Origin: Syntrophomonas sp. DTU019
Lineage (GTDB): Bacteria; Bacillota; Syntrophomonadia; Syntrophomonadales; Syntrophomonadaceae
Length of the DNA: 64,000 nt
NCBI GenBank assembly: GCA_913757435.1
Contig: CAJYDM010000001.1
Location: 806,001-870,000 of the forward strand
Reading direction: 5' to 3'
The translations under genes and the position numbers were made by a program. Position 1 is the first letter of the stretch, and every line of letters begins with the position of its first letter. This document shows, in pieces, positions 19,404-29,083 of the stretch. The notes under the pieces are model-generated. The model was not told where the DNA came from. It did no database searches and was given only the letters and a program-made list of their open reading frames with translations.

Positions 19404-20138
19404 ATGAAAAAAATTCTGTTTTATGTGATTATTTTTATGGTTTGTGTGGCCTTCTTAGAACAACGCATCGATTATTATACCAGCGGAAGCCTGACTGCGC
19501 GTTCTCCAATTGCACTATCTTTTGCATCATTCGGTGCAATTTCCTTCGAATCTCGGCTGGATAGTTGGGCCAAAATAGATTCAGCAGCTTCTCCGCAGGA
19601 ACTAGAACAGATCACCAAAACCATCCTGAATAACCTTGATTTGAATACTACCAGGGTTAGAAGTGAGGATTCTGCCCAGATTTCTCGCTGGGAATATCAA
19701 GTTGAACAGAAGAACGGCTGGCTTAAGCTGAATGTGGAAGCCGATTATCAAAAAGACCAGACTAGTATAGTCTTTGCTTATAGCAGTGTGGACCCAGAAG
19801 TTCGACTTGATGAATGGGTGCTTAAACTGGAAGCCCTGCCCGACTGGGATTGGCATCATTATTATCTTTACAAGGCTTATTTGCCAGGTACAGTCGATGC
19901 AGCAGGGAGACAAGAATTGGCGGAGAAGGTGATGGCCAAACTTGAGGCTAAAACCAAAGAGGTTTTTACTGATGAAAGGATCGAGACCCGGTCGGGTTAC
20001 AGCAAAGCGCTCAGCCAGATGGCAGACCCGGTATGGGTGGGGAATCACCAGGTGAACGTACAGAGCGCAGTGCGCAGCCAAACTGATGGAAAGACGCTGT
20101 TGCTGGTAGGCAGCCCGTTGATTTTAGGAGATTATTAA
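19404..20138 (+). CDS. YwmB-like protein with signal/anchor segment
   Basis: A 244-residue protein with an N-terminal hydrophobic segment (residues 4-19) that would anchor or export it, followed by a soluble domain with no catalytic motif visible. It lies directly before murA and spoIID, the position and size of ywmB in Bacillus, and resembles that family in its C-terminal GYSKALSQ... region. ATG 19404 follows GGGGGGAGAAAC. Function unknown; assignment rests largely on position. Confidence 0.6.
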   Translation: MKKILFYVIIFMVCVAFLEQRIDYYTSGSLTARSPIALSFASFGAISFESRLDSWAKIDSAASPQELEQITKTILNNLDLNTTRVRSEDSAQISRWEYQVEQKNGWLKLNVEADYQKDQTSIVFAYSSVDPEVRLDEWVLKLEALPDWDWHHYYLYKAYLPGTVDAAGRQELAEKVMAKLEAKTKEVFTDERIETRSGYSKALSQMADPVWVGNHQVNVQSAVRSQTDGKTLLLVGSPLILGDY

Positions 20139-20184
20139 CATGGTAGGAAAGATTGTTTGATGAGTTGATTCGGAGGTTGAAGAT

Positions 20185-21426
20185 GTGAAAATACTGGTGT
20201 CCGGGTCCACCCGGCTGCAAGGCCAAATAGCAGTGAGTGCTTCAAAAAACGCTATACTTCCCATATTAGCCGCCAGTATGCTCAGCAGTGGTACGGTTAT
20301 CGTCCGTCAGGTCCCGGCCATACGTGATGTTCAGATTATTTCGGCCTTGATACACCAAATGGGTTTAAAAGTAGAGCATGAGCAGGATCGGTTGATAATT
20401 AACGGGTGCCCAAGCCATAATGTGCCGGATTATGAATTGTCCCGGCAAATCCGGGCTTCTTTTCTGTTAATGGGTCCGTTATTGGCAAGGCGCGGTCAGG
20501 TGCAGATCTCGCTGCCGGGGGGATGTGCTATAGGAACCCGTCCCATAGATCTGCACCTCAAAGGTTTCGAAGCTCTAGGGGCTAATATCACCATGACTGG
20601 TGGGTGTGTGATTGCCACCGCGCGCCGCCTCAAGGGAAACCACATCTATCTGGACTTCCCCAGTGTGGGCGCCACGGAAAACATAATGATGGCGGCAGCC
20701 TTGGCTCATGGTACTACCTATATTGAAAACGCCGCTCTGGAACCCGAAGTAGTTGACCTGGCCGGTTTTATCAACAGCATGGGCGGACATGTCAGTTCGG
20801 CTGGCAGCAATGTTATAAAAGTAGAAGGAGTCAATTCCCTGGGGGGAACTACCTATACTCCCATTCCTGACCGCATCGAAGCCGGCACCTATATGGTAGC
20901 GGCGGCAGCCTGCGGTGGCGACGTAATCATTAATAATGTCATCCCTGAACACATAAAGGCAACCACCGCTAAATTGCTCGAAACTGGTGCGCGCATTGAT
21001 GAGCAGGCTGATGCGGTTCGCGTTTCGCGCTGGCAAGAGATCAGGCCGGTTTACATCAAAACTTTGCCTTACCCGGGTTTTCCTACAGATATGCAGGCCC
21101 AATTCATGGCCTATTTGTGTGCCGCCCGGGGCAGCAGCATAATTACCGAATCGGTTTTCGAGAACCGCTTTATGCATGTCAACCAGCTCCTGCGTATGGG
21201 CGCACAAATAACCACTGAGGGAAGGACCGCAGTAATAAGGGGCATACCGCAGTTGAGTGGCACCACCGTCAAGGCTACCGACCTACGAGCTGGAGCAGCT
21301 TTGCTAATAGCGGCCATGACTGCCAACGGTGAGACTATCATCGAAGAGAGTGAACACATAGATCGGGGATATGAGAATATAGTCAGCAAATTGAATAACC
21401 TGGGAGCAAAAATTTACCAGCTATAA
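20185..21426 (+). CDS. murA: UDP-N-acetylglucosamine 1-carboxyvinyltransferase
   Basis: MurA transfers enolpyruvate from PEP to UDP-GlcNAc, the first committed step of peptidoglycan synthesis. The 413-residue protein has the N-terminal SASKNAILPILAASML block with the catalytic lysine. The active-site loop PGGCAIGTRPIDLHL keeps the cysteine (residue 114) that fosfomycin alkylates. The start is GTG 20185 after CGGAGGTTGAAGAT. The ywmB-murA-spoIID order matches Bacillus murAA. Confidence 0.97.
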   Translation: MKILVSGSTRLQGQIAVSASKNAILPILAASMLSSGTVIVRQVPAIRDVQIISALIHQMGLKVEHEQDRLIINGCPSHNVPDYELSRQIRASFLLMGPLLARRGQVQISLPGGCAIGTRPIDLHLKGFEALGANITMTGGCVIATARRLKGNHIYLDFPSVGATENIMMAAALAHGTTYIENAALEPEVVDLAGFINSMGGHVSSAGSNVIKVEGVNSLGGTTYTPIPDRIEAGTYMVAAAACGGDVIINNVIPEHIKATTAKLLETGARIDEQADAVRVSRWQEIRPVYIKTLPYPGFPTDMQAQFMAYLCAARGSSIITESVFENRFMHVNQLLRMGAQITTEGRTAVIRGIPQLSGTTVKATDLRAGAALLIAAMTANGETIIEESEHIDRGYENIVSKLNNLGAKIYQL

Positions 21427-21461
21427 GTTCTATTTTTTTAGCCCGGTCATAAGAATAGAAT

Positions 21462-22409
21462 ATGAGAGTATGTGGCCGCAGAATTAGAAATAAAAGGCTT
21501 ATTTTTTTTGCCTTGATAGTCGCGCTTTTGTTAAGCTCCATTATTTTTTTTCAGAAAACCAGGACGCCTGATATAGAGGAAGAACCCCGCATCACACTTT
21601 ACCTCTCTGCTCAACAACGTGTGGTCGAATTAGGCCTGGAGGAGTATCTAACCGGGACAGTAGCAGCAGAGATGCCGGCCGGATTTGGGGTGGAGGCCCT
21701 TAAAGCCCAGGCGGTATGCGCACGTACTTATGCTATACGGAAAATAATCGAAGGGCGCAGCTATCCCGGCGGAGCGCAGCTGTCCGATGATATCAACAGC
21801 TGCCAGGCCTATGTCTCTCCACAGGAGTTTGCCCGTCGCAACCCCTCTCATTATCGCGAACTATGGTCCAAAATAGAGACTGCCGTAAAAGAGACCCGGG
21901 GAATGGTAATGGTTTACCGCGGAGAGCCTATTGATGCCCTGTATCATTCCACCTGTGGCGGTAAAACCGAAAGCGCAGTAGCCACAACCGGCAGGGAGAT
22001 AGCTTACCTGCGTTCGGTTGATTGCGGCTATTGCCAGGCATCCCGCTATTATCAATCGCAACAGGTTTTCAGCCCGCAAGACCTGGCTCCCCTCTTCAAA
22101 TCAAGCTCCCCAGGCCAGAAAATCAACCTCAAAGTGCTGGCCCGCACCGGATCGGGGCGGGTTTCCCGCCTGGAAATAAACGGCCAGTCCTTCTACGCTG
22201 AAACCATGCGCCGCACCCTCAACCTGCCTTCCACCTGGTGGGAGTTGTCTAACCAAAATGGCGACCTGATCATTAACAGCCGCGGATACGGGCATGGACT
22301 GGGATTATGCCAGTATGGGGCTGGGGGTATGGCGTCTCAAGGCAAAAGTTTTGAAAAAATATTAAAGCACTATTATCAAGACATCCAGCTCTTGACATTA
22401 AAGTATTGA
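21462..22409 (+). CDS. spoIID: Stage II sporulation protein D
   Basis: SpoIID is a membrane-anchored lytic transglycosylase needed for engulfment during sporulation. The 315-residue protein has a basic N-terminus, one transmembrane segment (residues 12-29) and the SpoIID domain: EEYLTGTVAAEMPAGFGVEALKAQAVCARTYA with its catalytic glutamate, YHSTCGGKTE, and the C-terminal GYGHGLGLCQYGA block. The ribosome binding site before ATG 21462 is weak. Sporulation control by sigma-E is expected, but I could not identify its promoter elements with confidence. Confidence 0.95.
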   Translation: MRVCGRRIRNKRLIFFALIVALLLSSIIFFQKTRTPDIEEEPRITLYLSAQQRVVELGLEEYLTGTVAAEMPAGFGVEALKAQAVCARTYAIRKIIEGRSYPGGAQLSDDINSCQAYVSPQEFARRNPSHYRELWSKIETAVKETRGMVMVYRGEPIDALYHSTCGGKTESAVATTGREIAYLRSVDCGYCQASRYYQSQQVFSPQDLAPLFKSSSPGQKINLKVLARTGSGRVSRLEINGQSFYAETMRRTLNLPSTWWELSNQNGDLIINSRGYGHGLGLCQYGAGGMASQGKSFEKILKHYYQDIQLLTLKY

Positions 22410-22498
22410 CCGACTGTATTTTTTTACCCTCAGTCCTTTGTTCTCGACCTCTTGACTTGTGAATATACTTTAACAATTCTCTAGTCGGGAGGTTTGAC

Positions 22499-22759
22499 AT
22501 GCAAAACTACATTAGGAAGCGAGCGGTCAAGATAGCACAATACATTCTCCAAACTTCCAGCACAGTCCGACAAGCAGCAGAGGTATTCGGAATCTCGAAA
22601 AGCACGGTGCATAAGGACGTAGCTGAGAGACTACCGCGGATTGACGAAAAGCTGGCTGATCAAGTGAAAGGGGTTCTTGACAAAAACAAGGCTGAAAGGC
22701 ATATCCGTGGTGGAGAAGCCACCCGGCAGAAATACGCCTCCTCGCACCTTAACGGCTGA
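22499..22759 (+). CDS. spoIIID: Sporulation transcription regulator SpoIIID
   Basis: An 86-residue helix-turn-helix DNA-binding protein that adjusts the sigma-E regulon in the mother cell. The HTH is VRQAAEVFGISKSTVHKDVAERL (residues about 23-45), with a basic C-terminal helix (NKAERHIRGGEATRQKY) that also contacts DNA. ATG 22499 follows CGGGAGGT at four to five bases. It lies between spoIID and mbl, as in Bacillus. Confidence 0.97.
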   Translation: MQNYIRKRAVKIAQYILQTSSTVRQAAEVFGISKSTVHKDVAERLPRIDEKLADQVKGVLDKNKAERHIRGGEATRQKYASSHLNG

Positions 22760-22848
22760 TTCTCCTGTAAAATCATAGCAATCCCCGAAGATAACAGTTA
22801 AAATGTTTATAATTGATTATTATTTGCCGTAGGAGGGTATTGCTTTTC

Positions 22849-23883
22849 ATGTGGTTTGCCGGAGAAGATATAGGAATCGATCTGGGTACTGCCAGTGTTC
22901 TGGTTTTTAAAAAGGGCAAAGGGATTGTACTCCACGAACCGTCAGTAGTTGCCATCGACAGAAACACCAACCGCATTATCGCCGTCGGAGAAGAGGCGCG
23001 CCAGATGCTGGGCAGGACGCCTGGTCATATCGTTGCTATCCGGCCTTTGAAAGATGGGGTCATCGCCGATTACGATACAACCGAAAAGATGTTGGCCTAT
23101 TTTATTCGCAAGGTGATTGGCCGCAGGCTGTTTTTTAAACCCCGGGTAATCGTGTGCATACCTACCGGGGCCACGGATGTTGAGGAACGTGCTGCCAGCC
23201 AGGCCACTCTGGCCGCAGGGGCTAAGCAAGCCTATATAGTCGAAGAGCCGCTGGCTGCCGCTCTGGGAGCGGGGGTAAATATAGCGGATGCCACCGGGAA
23301 TATGGTGGTAGACATCGGGGGAGGCACTTCAGATATTGCCGTTCTTTCCCTGGGCGGGATCGTTTGCGATACTTCGCTTCGGGTCGGAGGGGACAAGTTC
23401 GATGAGGCCATCATCCGTTTTGTGAGACGGGAACATAACCTGTTGATCGGTGACCGCACCGCCGAAGACATCAAGATTGAGGTGGGGACTGCATATGTAA
23501 CCCCGCAAAATCAGGACCGGTCTGTGGAAGTGCGGGGCCGAGACCTCTTGACCGGCCTCCCCAAAAACATCACCATCACTTCAAAGGAATGTTACCGGGC
23601 TTTACAGGAGCCTATCGACACCATTGTTGACGGGGTTAAAAAGGTTCTGGAAATAACTCCACCGGAACTGGCAGCCGATATTGTCAATAACGGCATCGTT
23701 ATGACCGGCGGGGGTTCGCTCCTGAATGGCCTGGATGAACTCCTTACCCGGGAGACCAATCTCCCCGTACATGTAGCCGAAGATGCCATATCCTGTGTGG
23801 CCAGAGGCACTGGTAAGGCCTTAGAAGAAATGGCCGCCCTTATAAGAACCAAAAGGGGCCGTGGCCCTAAACGGTTAATGTAG
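22849..23883 (+). CDS. mbl: MreB-family actin-like rod-shape protein (Mbl)
   Basis: A 344-residue bacterial actin that guides cell-wall synthesis along the cylinder. Conserved phosphate-binding blocks are IGIDLGTASVLVF (phosphate 1), VVDIGGGTSDIAVLSLGG (phosphate 2) and VMTGGGSLLNGLDELL (adenosine). The N-terminal MWFAGEDIG and the position after spoIIID identify the Mbl branch. ATG 22849 is eleven bases from AGGAGGG; a TTG at 22840 is too close to that site. Confidence 0.92.
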   Translation: MWFAGEDIGIDLGTASVLVFKKGKGIVLHEPSVVAIDRNTNRIIAVGEEARQMLGRTPGHIVAIRPLKDGVIADYDTTEKMLAYFIRKVIGRRLFFKPRVIVCIPTGATDVEERAASQATLAAGAKQAYIVEEPLAAALGAGVNIADATGNMVVDIGGGTSDIAVLSLGGIVCDTSLRVGGDKFDEAIIRFVRREHNLLIGDRTAEDIKIEVGTAYVTPQNQDRSVEVRGRDLLTGLPKNITITSKECYRALQEPIDTIVDGVKKVLEITPPELAADIVNNGIVMTGGGSLLNGLDELLTRETNLPVHVAEDAISCVARGTGKALEEMAALIRTKRGRGPKRLM

Positions 23884-23961
23884 TAAAGTATATCCCCTCA
23901 CATGCCGATACATTATTAAAGTATGTTGTTACATGCAGTATTGGAGCGGGGGGATGGTTTT

Positions 23962-24702
23962 TTGGTCAAGGGTATTTACAGTGCAGCTTCAGGGATGATG
24001 CTGCAGCTTGCCAAACAGGACGTGGTTGCCAACAATATTGCCAACAGCAATACCAACAGCTTTAAACGCCAGTTAGCCGTCAGCTCTGCCTATCCGGTAA
24101 TGCAGATTTCGAGGCTGGAGGGAAACCGAGCTGAAGCTTTAGGCATTTTGGGCAGCGGTGCCTTGTTGGGCGGAATATACACCGATTTCAGCTCTGGCAG
24201 CATGATACAGACTGGCAATGAGGCCGATTTAGCATTGGCAGCAGAGGTGTTTTTTGTGGTCGAGACCCCGCAAGGGGAGCGTTTTACCCGTAATGGCAGC
24301 TTCAAAGTAAATTTTGACGGACTGCTTTCCACCAACCAGGGTTATCCGCTGTTGGACGAGAATGGGGATTATATATATGTGGAACCCGGCTTTGCGGTAG
24401 ACCGCCAGGGTAATGTTGCCGTGGATGGCATCACGGTACACAAATTGCAGCTAGTGACATTTGATGAAATTGGCGATCTGGTCAAGGATGGGGAAAACCT
24501 ATATACCACCGACGGTAATTATAAAGAGGCCGCTGACCCTCAGTTGATGCAGGGATTCCTGGAACAGTCCAATGTCAAGGCAGTTGAGGAAATGGTGACT
24601 CTGCTGGAAGCGGTGCGGGTCTACGAAATGCTGCAGAAGGTAGTCCAGGCTGAGGATGAATTGACACAGGTGGCCATCGATAAAGTGGGAGCATTAGGAT
24701 AA
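23962..24702 (+). CDS. Flagellar rod/hook-basal body protein (FlgG/FlhO-like)
   Basis: The N-terminus (KGIYSAASGMMLQLAKQDVVANNIANSNTNSFKR) is the flagellar basal-body rod motif, and the C-terminus (LEQSNVKAVEEMVTLLEAVRVYEMLQKVVQ) is the matching coiled-coil end. At 246 residues it resembles FlgF/FlgG or Bacillus FlhO, whose gene likewise follows mbl. TTG 23962 is proposed as the start: GGGGGGA lies seven bases upstream and it gives the usual short lead. An in-frame ATG at 23923 lacks a ribosome binding site. No paralogous partner gene (flhP) follows here. Confidence 0.85.
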   Translation: MVKGIYSAASGMMLQLAKQDVVANNIANSNTNSFKRQLAVSSAYPVMQISRLEGNRAEALGILGSGALLGGIYTDFSSGSMIQTGNEADLALAAEVFFVVETPQGERFTRNGSFKVNFDGLLSTNQGYPLLDENGDYIYVEPGFAVDRQGNVAVDGITVHKLQLVTFDEIGDLVKDGENLYTTDGNYKEAADPQLMQGFLEQSNVKAVEEMVTLLEAVRVYEMLQKVVQAEDELTQVAIDKVGALG

Positions 24703-24715
24703 CAGCAGTACCGGA

Positions 24716-24738
24716 CCCCGCCCTAAGGGCGGGTTTTT
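24716..24738 (+). terminator. Terminator after the flagellar rod gene
   Basis: CCCGCCC / GGGCGGG stem with a three-base loop and five T residues. Confidence 0.9.
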
Positions 24739-24817
24739 CTATTTATGAACTCATGCAGGAATAAACCGACTTTTCTCTAAATACTTAATTGGGCAAGATT
24801 AAGATGGTGAATGAAGC

Positions 24818-25558
24818 ATGACAAAACGTGAAATTAGTATACTGGGTTGCAAGCTCCATACAATCAGCATGGCACAATGCCTGGACATTATCGGTTCACA
24901 TATTACCAAACGCCAGAGCATGCACGTCATAACCCTCAATGCGGAAATGGTCTATCAAGCCAGAAGCGACCCGGAACTGTTAAGAGTGATCAATCAATCC
25001 GATCTGGTCACCCCGGATGGCATCGGAGTGGTATGGGGGGCACGTTATTTGGGGCATACAGTGCCGGAGCGGGTAACGGGAATAGATCTGATGTATAGTC
25101 TGGCGGAAAGAGCAGCCGGGCAGGGATGGGGAATATATCTGCTGGGAGCAGCCCCCGGGGTAGCCCGTGAGGCGGCAAGGCAGTTGCAGCAGCGCTGGCC
25201 GTCTCTTATCGTAACAGGCTATCATGACGGCTATTTCACCGCCGAACAGATACCGCCAATCTTGGACCAGATCAATACCAGTAGTGCCGAGATATTGTTT
25301 GTGGCTCTAGGTGCTCCCAAACAAGAGTATTGGATTAAAGAGCACCGCCAACAGTTGCAGGTACCGGTTATGATAGGAGTGGGCGGCAGTCTGGATGTGA
25401 TCGCCGGAACCAAAAAAAGGGCTCCGCAGTTTTTTATCAGGTTCAACCTGGAATGGCTGTACCGCCTGCTCACGGAACCGAGCCGCTTAAGGCGGCAATT
25501 GGTCCTGCCCCTTTTCGTAATCACTATCCTTCTGGAAGGATTCAAAGCTAAAAAATAA
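24818..25558 (+). CDS. WecG/TagA/CpsF family glycosyltransferase
   Basis: A 246-residue family-26 glycosyltransferase. Motifs: TLNAEMVYQARSDPEL, LVTPDGIGVVWGARYLG (catalytic-aspartate region), VALGAPKQEYWI and IGVGGSLDVIAGTKKRAP. In Gram-positives TagA adds N-acetylmannosamine to the lipid-linked precursor of wall teichoic acid; related enzymes serve capsule or enterobacterial common antigen. The substrate here is not determinable. The C-terminal amphipathic segment (RQLVLPLFVITILLEGF) probably docks it to the membrane. Confidence 0.9.
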   Translation: MTKREISILGCKLHTISMAQCLDIIGSHITKRQSMHVITLNAEMVYQARSDPELLRVINQSDLVTPDGIGVVWGARYLGHTVPERVTGIDLMYSLAERAAGQGWGIYLLGAAPGVAREAARQLQQRWPSLIVTGYHDGYFTAEQIPPILDQINTSSAEILFVALGAPKQEYWIKEHRQQLQVPVMIGVGGSLDVIAGTKKRAPQFFIRFNLEWLYRLLTEPSRLRRQLVLPLFVITILLEGFKAKK

Positions 25559-25588
25559 TGATCCATTACTACACAAAGGATGATTGGT

Positions 25589-27721
25589 GTGGAACAGCAG
25601 ACTATATTTGCTCTGGACATCGGAACACGTAAAATCATGGGCGTGGTCATGCAGAAGCAGGGCGACTGTCTAGAGGTCCTGGACAGCGAAATGATCGAAC
25701 ATAGCACCCGGGCGATGATGGACGGCCAAATCCATGATGTGGATGCGGTTGCACGCACCATCCGCAGAATCACCGACACCCTGGCAGAGAGGCTGCAGAT
25801 CCCGCTGACATCCGCCGCAGTAGCAGCGGCCGGGCGTACCCTGCAAACATCGAGGGGCACGGCGGCTGCCAAGCGCGGATTACTGCAAGAGATTAGCGCT
25901 GATGAAGTACTGGCCTTAGAGATCGAAGCGGTGCAGCAAGCCCGCATTGCACTCTTGCAGGAACAGGCCGATCACGATGGGGCTATGCAATATTTTTGTG
26001 CCGGCTACAGCGTGGTCTACTACCGCCTTGAGGACCAGTCAATTCAGAATCTGGTGGGACAGGTGGGGGGATATATGGAACTTGAAGTTATCGCCACCTT
26101 CTTGCCGCGGGTGGTGGTGGACAGCCTGTTCTCAGCTCTGAAACGCTCTGGTTTGGAGTTGTTGAGCATGACCTTGGAGCCCATAGCAGCACTGTCGGTT
26201 GCTATTCCTCCCGGGTTGCGCCTGCTGAACCTGGCCCTGGTGGATATCGGCGCTGGTACATCTGACATCGCCATTATCAAGGGAGGCAATATCAACGCTT
26301 ATGCCATGGTGCCGATGGGAGGAGATGAACTCACCGAGACCCTGGCTGCTCATTACCTGCTGGATTTCCACCATGCCGAAGAGGTCAAGCGCAAACTGGT
26401 ATTTGAGGAGACCGTACAGGTTGAAGATATATTGAAGAATAAGTATACAGTAGAAAGCCAGATCATGCAGGATGCGCTCCAACCCATGACCAACGAGATA
26501 GCCTTGCAGGTGGCGAGCCAGATTTTAAATCTCAACCAGAAAGCCCCTGATGCTGTAGTGTGTATTGGTGGGGGAAGTCTCACCCCCAACCTGATCCAGA
26601 CTCTAGCCGATTACCTGGAATTGCCCCGCAACCGCGTGGGAATACGCACTGCCGAAGGCTTTGAAGCCATACGCTGCCAACAGCCAGACCTGCAGGGGCC
26701 CCAGGGAGTGACGCCGCTGGGCATCGCCTATCATTCCTTCCTTTTCCCGCCTCTGCCGTTTATCAACGTAACCTTGAATCAAGCCCAGCTCATGCTGTGG
26801 AACGTAGGAGAACTGACTGTCGGCAATGCTTTGCTCAGTTCGGGATCATCATTGGCCAGTATTTACGGTCGGCCTGGTTTGGGCAAAACTATGACCATCA
26901 ACGGCCGCGTCCGGTCTTTTCCGGGTACGCTAGGGACCGCTCCGTTGATCAAGGTCAACGGTGAAGAGGCTGCCCTGGACACCCTGCTGCAGAATGGTGA
27001 TAAGATAGAATTTGTACCCGGTTCTAGCGGTGTGGATGCCCGGGTTTTTGTAAAAGATCTATTCGACCTGGAAGCCGGACAGGTGACAGTCAACGGAAAG
27101 CTATTGCGGCTCAAGCCTTATCTACGGGTCAATGGACAGGAGGCCGACCCTGATATGGAAATACCCGACCGCGCCCTGGTCGATTATCAGCAGTCCAACT
27201 CACTGAAGCACATCCTGCAGGAATATGGGGTCGCCGAGCATCAAATGCAGCCTCGCACTTTCCATTTTGTAGTGGATGATGAACCTGGACAGCTGTACTG
27301 GATGCCTCTCCAGGCTGAAATCGACGGACGGACGGCCCATCTGGATGATGAGGTTCCCTGGGGGGGCCAGGTCAACTTCAGCCTTCTACCGACCCAACCC
27401 ACTTTGCAGGAGGCCTTGCAACATACCGATGCTTTGCGTCTGCCAGTCTATGTCAATGATCAGCCAGTGATAATAAACGCTCAGGGTGCAGGCGTATTTT
27501 TGGACGGTCAGCCGGTGCCCTTGACCCATGAACTAGTCGAGGGCAGCATCATAACCCTGGACCACAGCGCCAGCAATGCGATTTTAAGCGATATATTCCA
27601 GGTTTACGAACTCAAGCCCAATTTATTGGCCAGGCTGGTTTTGAAAGTTAATGGCGATGAAGCCGGCTTCACTACTCCCATTAAGGCCGGTGACCATATC
27701 CAGGTATACTGGGAGGAATAA
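25589..27721 (+). CDS. FtsA-like actin-fold protein with C-terminal beta-rich repeats
   Basis: Residues 1-400 form an FtsA/PilM-type actin fold: IFALDIGTRKIMGVV (phosphate 1), LVDIGAGTSDIAIIKGG (phosphate 2) and VVCIGGGSLTPNLIQTL (adenosine). The remaining 310 residues are not found in ordinary FtsA. They contain at least three similar units with an LxVNGxxA start and a GDxIxxx end, near residues 452 (PLIKVNGEEAALDTLLQNGD), 616 and 684, suggesting ubiquitin-like or similar small beta folds. GTG 25589 is preferred (AAAGGA eight bases upstream); an in-frame ATG at 25580 overlaps that site. It may organise division or the cell envelope; no ftsZ neighbour is present. Confidence 0.75.
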   Translation: MEQQTIFALDIGTRKIMGVVMQKQGDCLEVLDSEMIEHSTRAMMDGQIHDVDAVARTIRRITDTLAERLQIPLTSAAVAAAGRTLQTSRGTAAAKRGLLQEISADEVLALEIEAVQQARIALLQEQADHDGAMQYFCAGYSVVYYRLEDQSIQNLVGQVGGYMELEVIATFLPRVVVDSLFSALKRSGLELLSMTLEPIAALSVAIPPGLRLLNLALVDIGAGTSDIAIIKGGNINAYAMVPMGGDELTETLAAHYLLDFHHAEEVKRKLVFEETVQVEDILKNKYTVESQIMQDALQPMTNEIALQVASQILNLNQKAPDAVVCIGGGSLTPNLIQTLADYLELPRNRVGIRTAEGFEAIRCQQPDLQGPQGVTPLGIAYHSFLFPPLPFINVTLNQAQLMLWNVGELTVGNALLSSGSSLASIYGRPGLGKTMTINGRVRSFPGTLGTAPLIKVNGEEAALDTLLQNGDKIEFVPGSSGVDARVFVKDLFDLEAGQVTVNGKLLRLKPYLRVNGQEADPDMEIPDRALVDYQQSNSLKHILQEYGVAEHQMQPRTFHFVVDDEPGQLYWMPLQAEIDGRTAHLDDEVPWGGQVNFSLLPTQPTLQEALQHTDALRLPVYVNDQPVIINAQGAGVFLDGQPVPLTHELVEGSIITLDHSASNAILSDIFQVYELKPNLLARLVLKVNGDEAGFTTPIKAGDHIQVYWEE

Positions 27722-27745
27722 AAGCAACAGAGAGAGTTATTCCCC

Positions 27746-29083
27746 TCACTTCACCCGATAGGAGATCTGTGCCGCCAGGTTGCCCAATAGACGCATAGGG
27801 ATTATACGAGCCAGCCAAGCAGTCAGTGGCCCGAATTTACGGTAGAGCAGATTAAACAAAAGATACGATTTTCGTTGCGCTCTATGTTGTGGCATACGGC
27901 GTAAGATATTGCGAAATGAATAAAACTCCCTGTAAATCCACAAGTAGCCCTGATACAGTTCGGAAGCTGTCATCCCATGGGGCTGGAATACCACATGGGC
28001 GGTATTGTAATTGGACAGTTCATCGTCGGTGATACGACCGGCATCCAACATTCGTGTATATAATTCTGTGCCCGGGTAAGGGGTGAGAATATGCGAAGTC
28101 AGGGTTTCGATTTTGTTCTTGACCAGCCAGTCAAGGGTTCGGGCAAAAACATCCCCTTTATCCCCGTCCAAGCCAAAGACCATGCTGGCATTGAGCATGA
28201 TCCCCCGCCGGTGGATGTCATTAGCCAGCCTTTCATAATTTTCGAAGTGATTGTCCTTGTTTACCCCCTGCAGAGAAGAATTATTAATGGACTCAAAGCC
28301 GATAAAAAGGCTTTGACAGCCAGCCTCGGCCATCAGATCCAGCAAGTCAGGATGGTCAGCTATTTTGGTTGTCACTGCGGCACTCCATTTCAGATTCATA
28401 CCTCGCAATTCATGAAGGAGTTTTCGGGTGTAAGACGGTACGCCGATAAAATTATCATCAACAAACAGCACATGCCGGGTGTCTAGAGCAGCGATATCGC
28501 TTAATACAGCCTCGATCGGACGGCGAACATAAATACGATTTTGACAACTATTGTAGCAAAAATCACAGCGGTTGGGACAGCCGCGACTGGTGAGGACAAC
28601 ATTGCTGTAAAGATAGCGGTCTTTATCGATCCGCTGGTAGGCCGGGGAAACGATCTCATCCCCACGGAAATCTTGCATATCATGGTAAACCTGCTGCAGT
28701 TTGCCATGTTCCGCGTCTTTGATCAACCGCGCCCATACCCGCTCGGCAGGGCCAATACAAATAGCATCGAAATATCTGCTGCAATTCTGGGGACTGCAGG
28801 TGACGTGGATACCGCCTGCCACAACCGGAATACCCGACCGACGGAAGGTAGCCGCGATCTCCACAGCCCTGGGCAGGACATCCAAAGTGATGGTAATGCC
28901 CACCATCTTCGCATCCCTATGATCACCTATTTCCTCCAGATTTTCATTGATAATGATGACTTCATGGCCCGCAGGGGTGAGACTCACCAAAGTGAACAGT
29001 GCCAGGGAGGGAGACATCCGGGTTTTAAGGTCGGTATCCATGGGCCGCTTATTCATTTTTGGCTGAATCAGTATGATTTTCAT
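27746..29083 (-). CDS. B12-binding radical SAM protein
   Basis: A 445-residue protein. The N-terminal 130 residues are a cobalamin-binding Rossmann-like domain (VIIINENLEEIG, MVGITITLDVLPRAVEIA, GIPVVAGGIHVTCSPQ), though no DxHxxG histidine is present. The radical SAM core begins with SRGCPNRCDFCYN (CxxxCxxC, about residue 165) and continues with HVLFVDDNFIG and GFESINNSSLQGVNK. It resembles BchE-like enzymes that methylate or rearrange lipids and cofactors; the substrate is unknown. It is the last gene of a three-gene reverse-strand operon and overlaps the membrane-protein gene by ATGA. Confidence 0.88.
   Translation of the reverse strand: MKIILIQPKMNKRPMDTDLKTRMSPSLALFTLVSLTPAGHEVIIINENLEEIGDHRDAKMVGITITLDVLPRAVEIAATFRRSGIPVVAGGIHVTCSPQNCSRYFDAICIGPAERVWARLIKDAEHGKLQQVYHDMQDFRGDEIVSPAYQRIDKDRYLYSNVVLTSRGCPNRCDFCYNSCQNRIYVRRPIEAVLSDIAALDTRHVLFVDDNFIGVPSYTRKLLHELRGMNLKWSAAVTTKIADHPDLLDLMAEAGCQSLFIGFESINNSSLQGVNKDNHFENYERLANDIHRRGIMLNASMVFGLDGDKGDVFARTLDWLVKNKIETLTSHILTPYPGTELYTRMLDAGRITDDELSNYNTAHVVFQPHGMTASELYQGYLWIYREFYSFRNILRRMPQHRAQRKSYLLFNLLYRKFGPLTAWLARIIPMRLLGNLAAQISYRVK

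Noticed and set aside
22410-22498. Sigma-E promoter of spoIIID
   Set aside because: Expected from biology, but no convincing pair of -35 and -10 elements could be picked in 89 bases.
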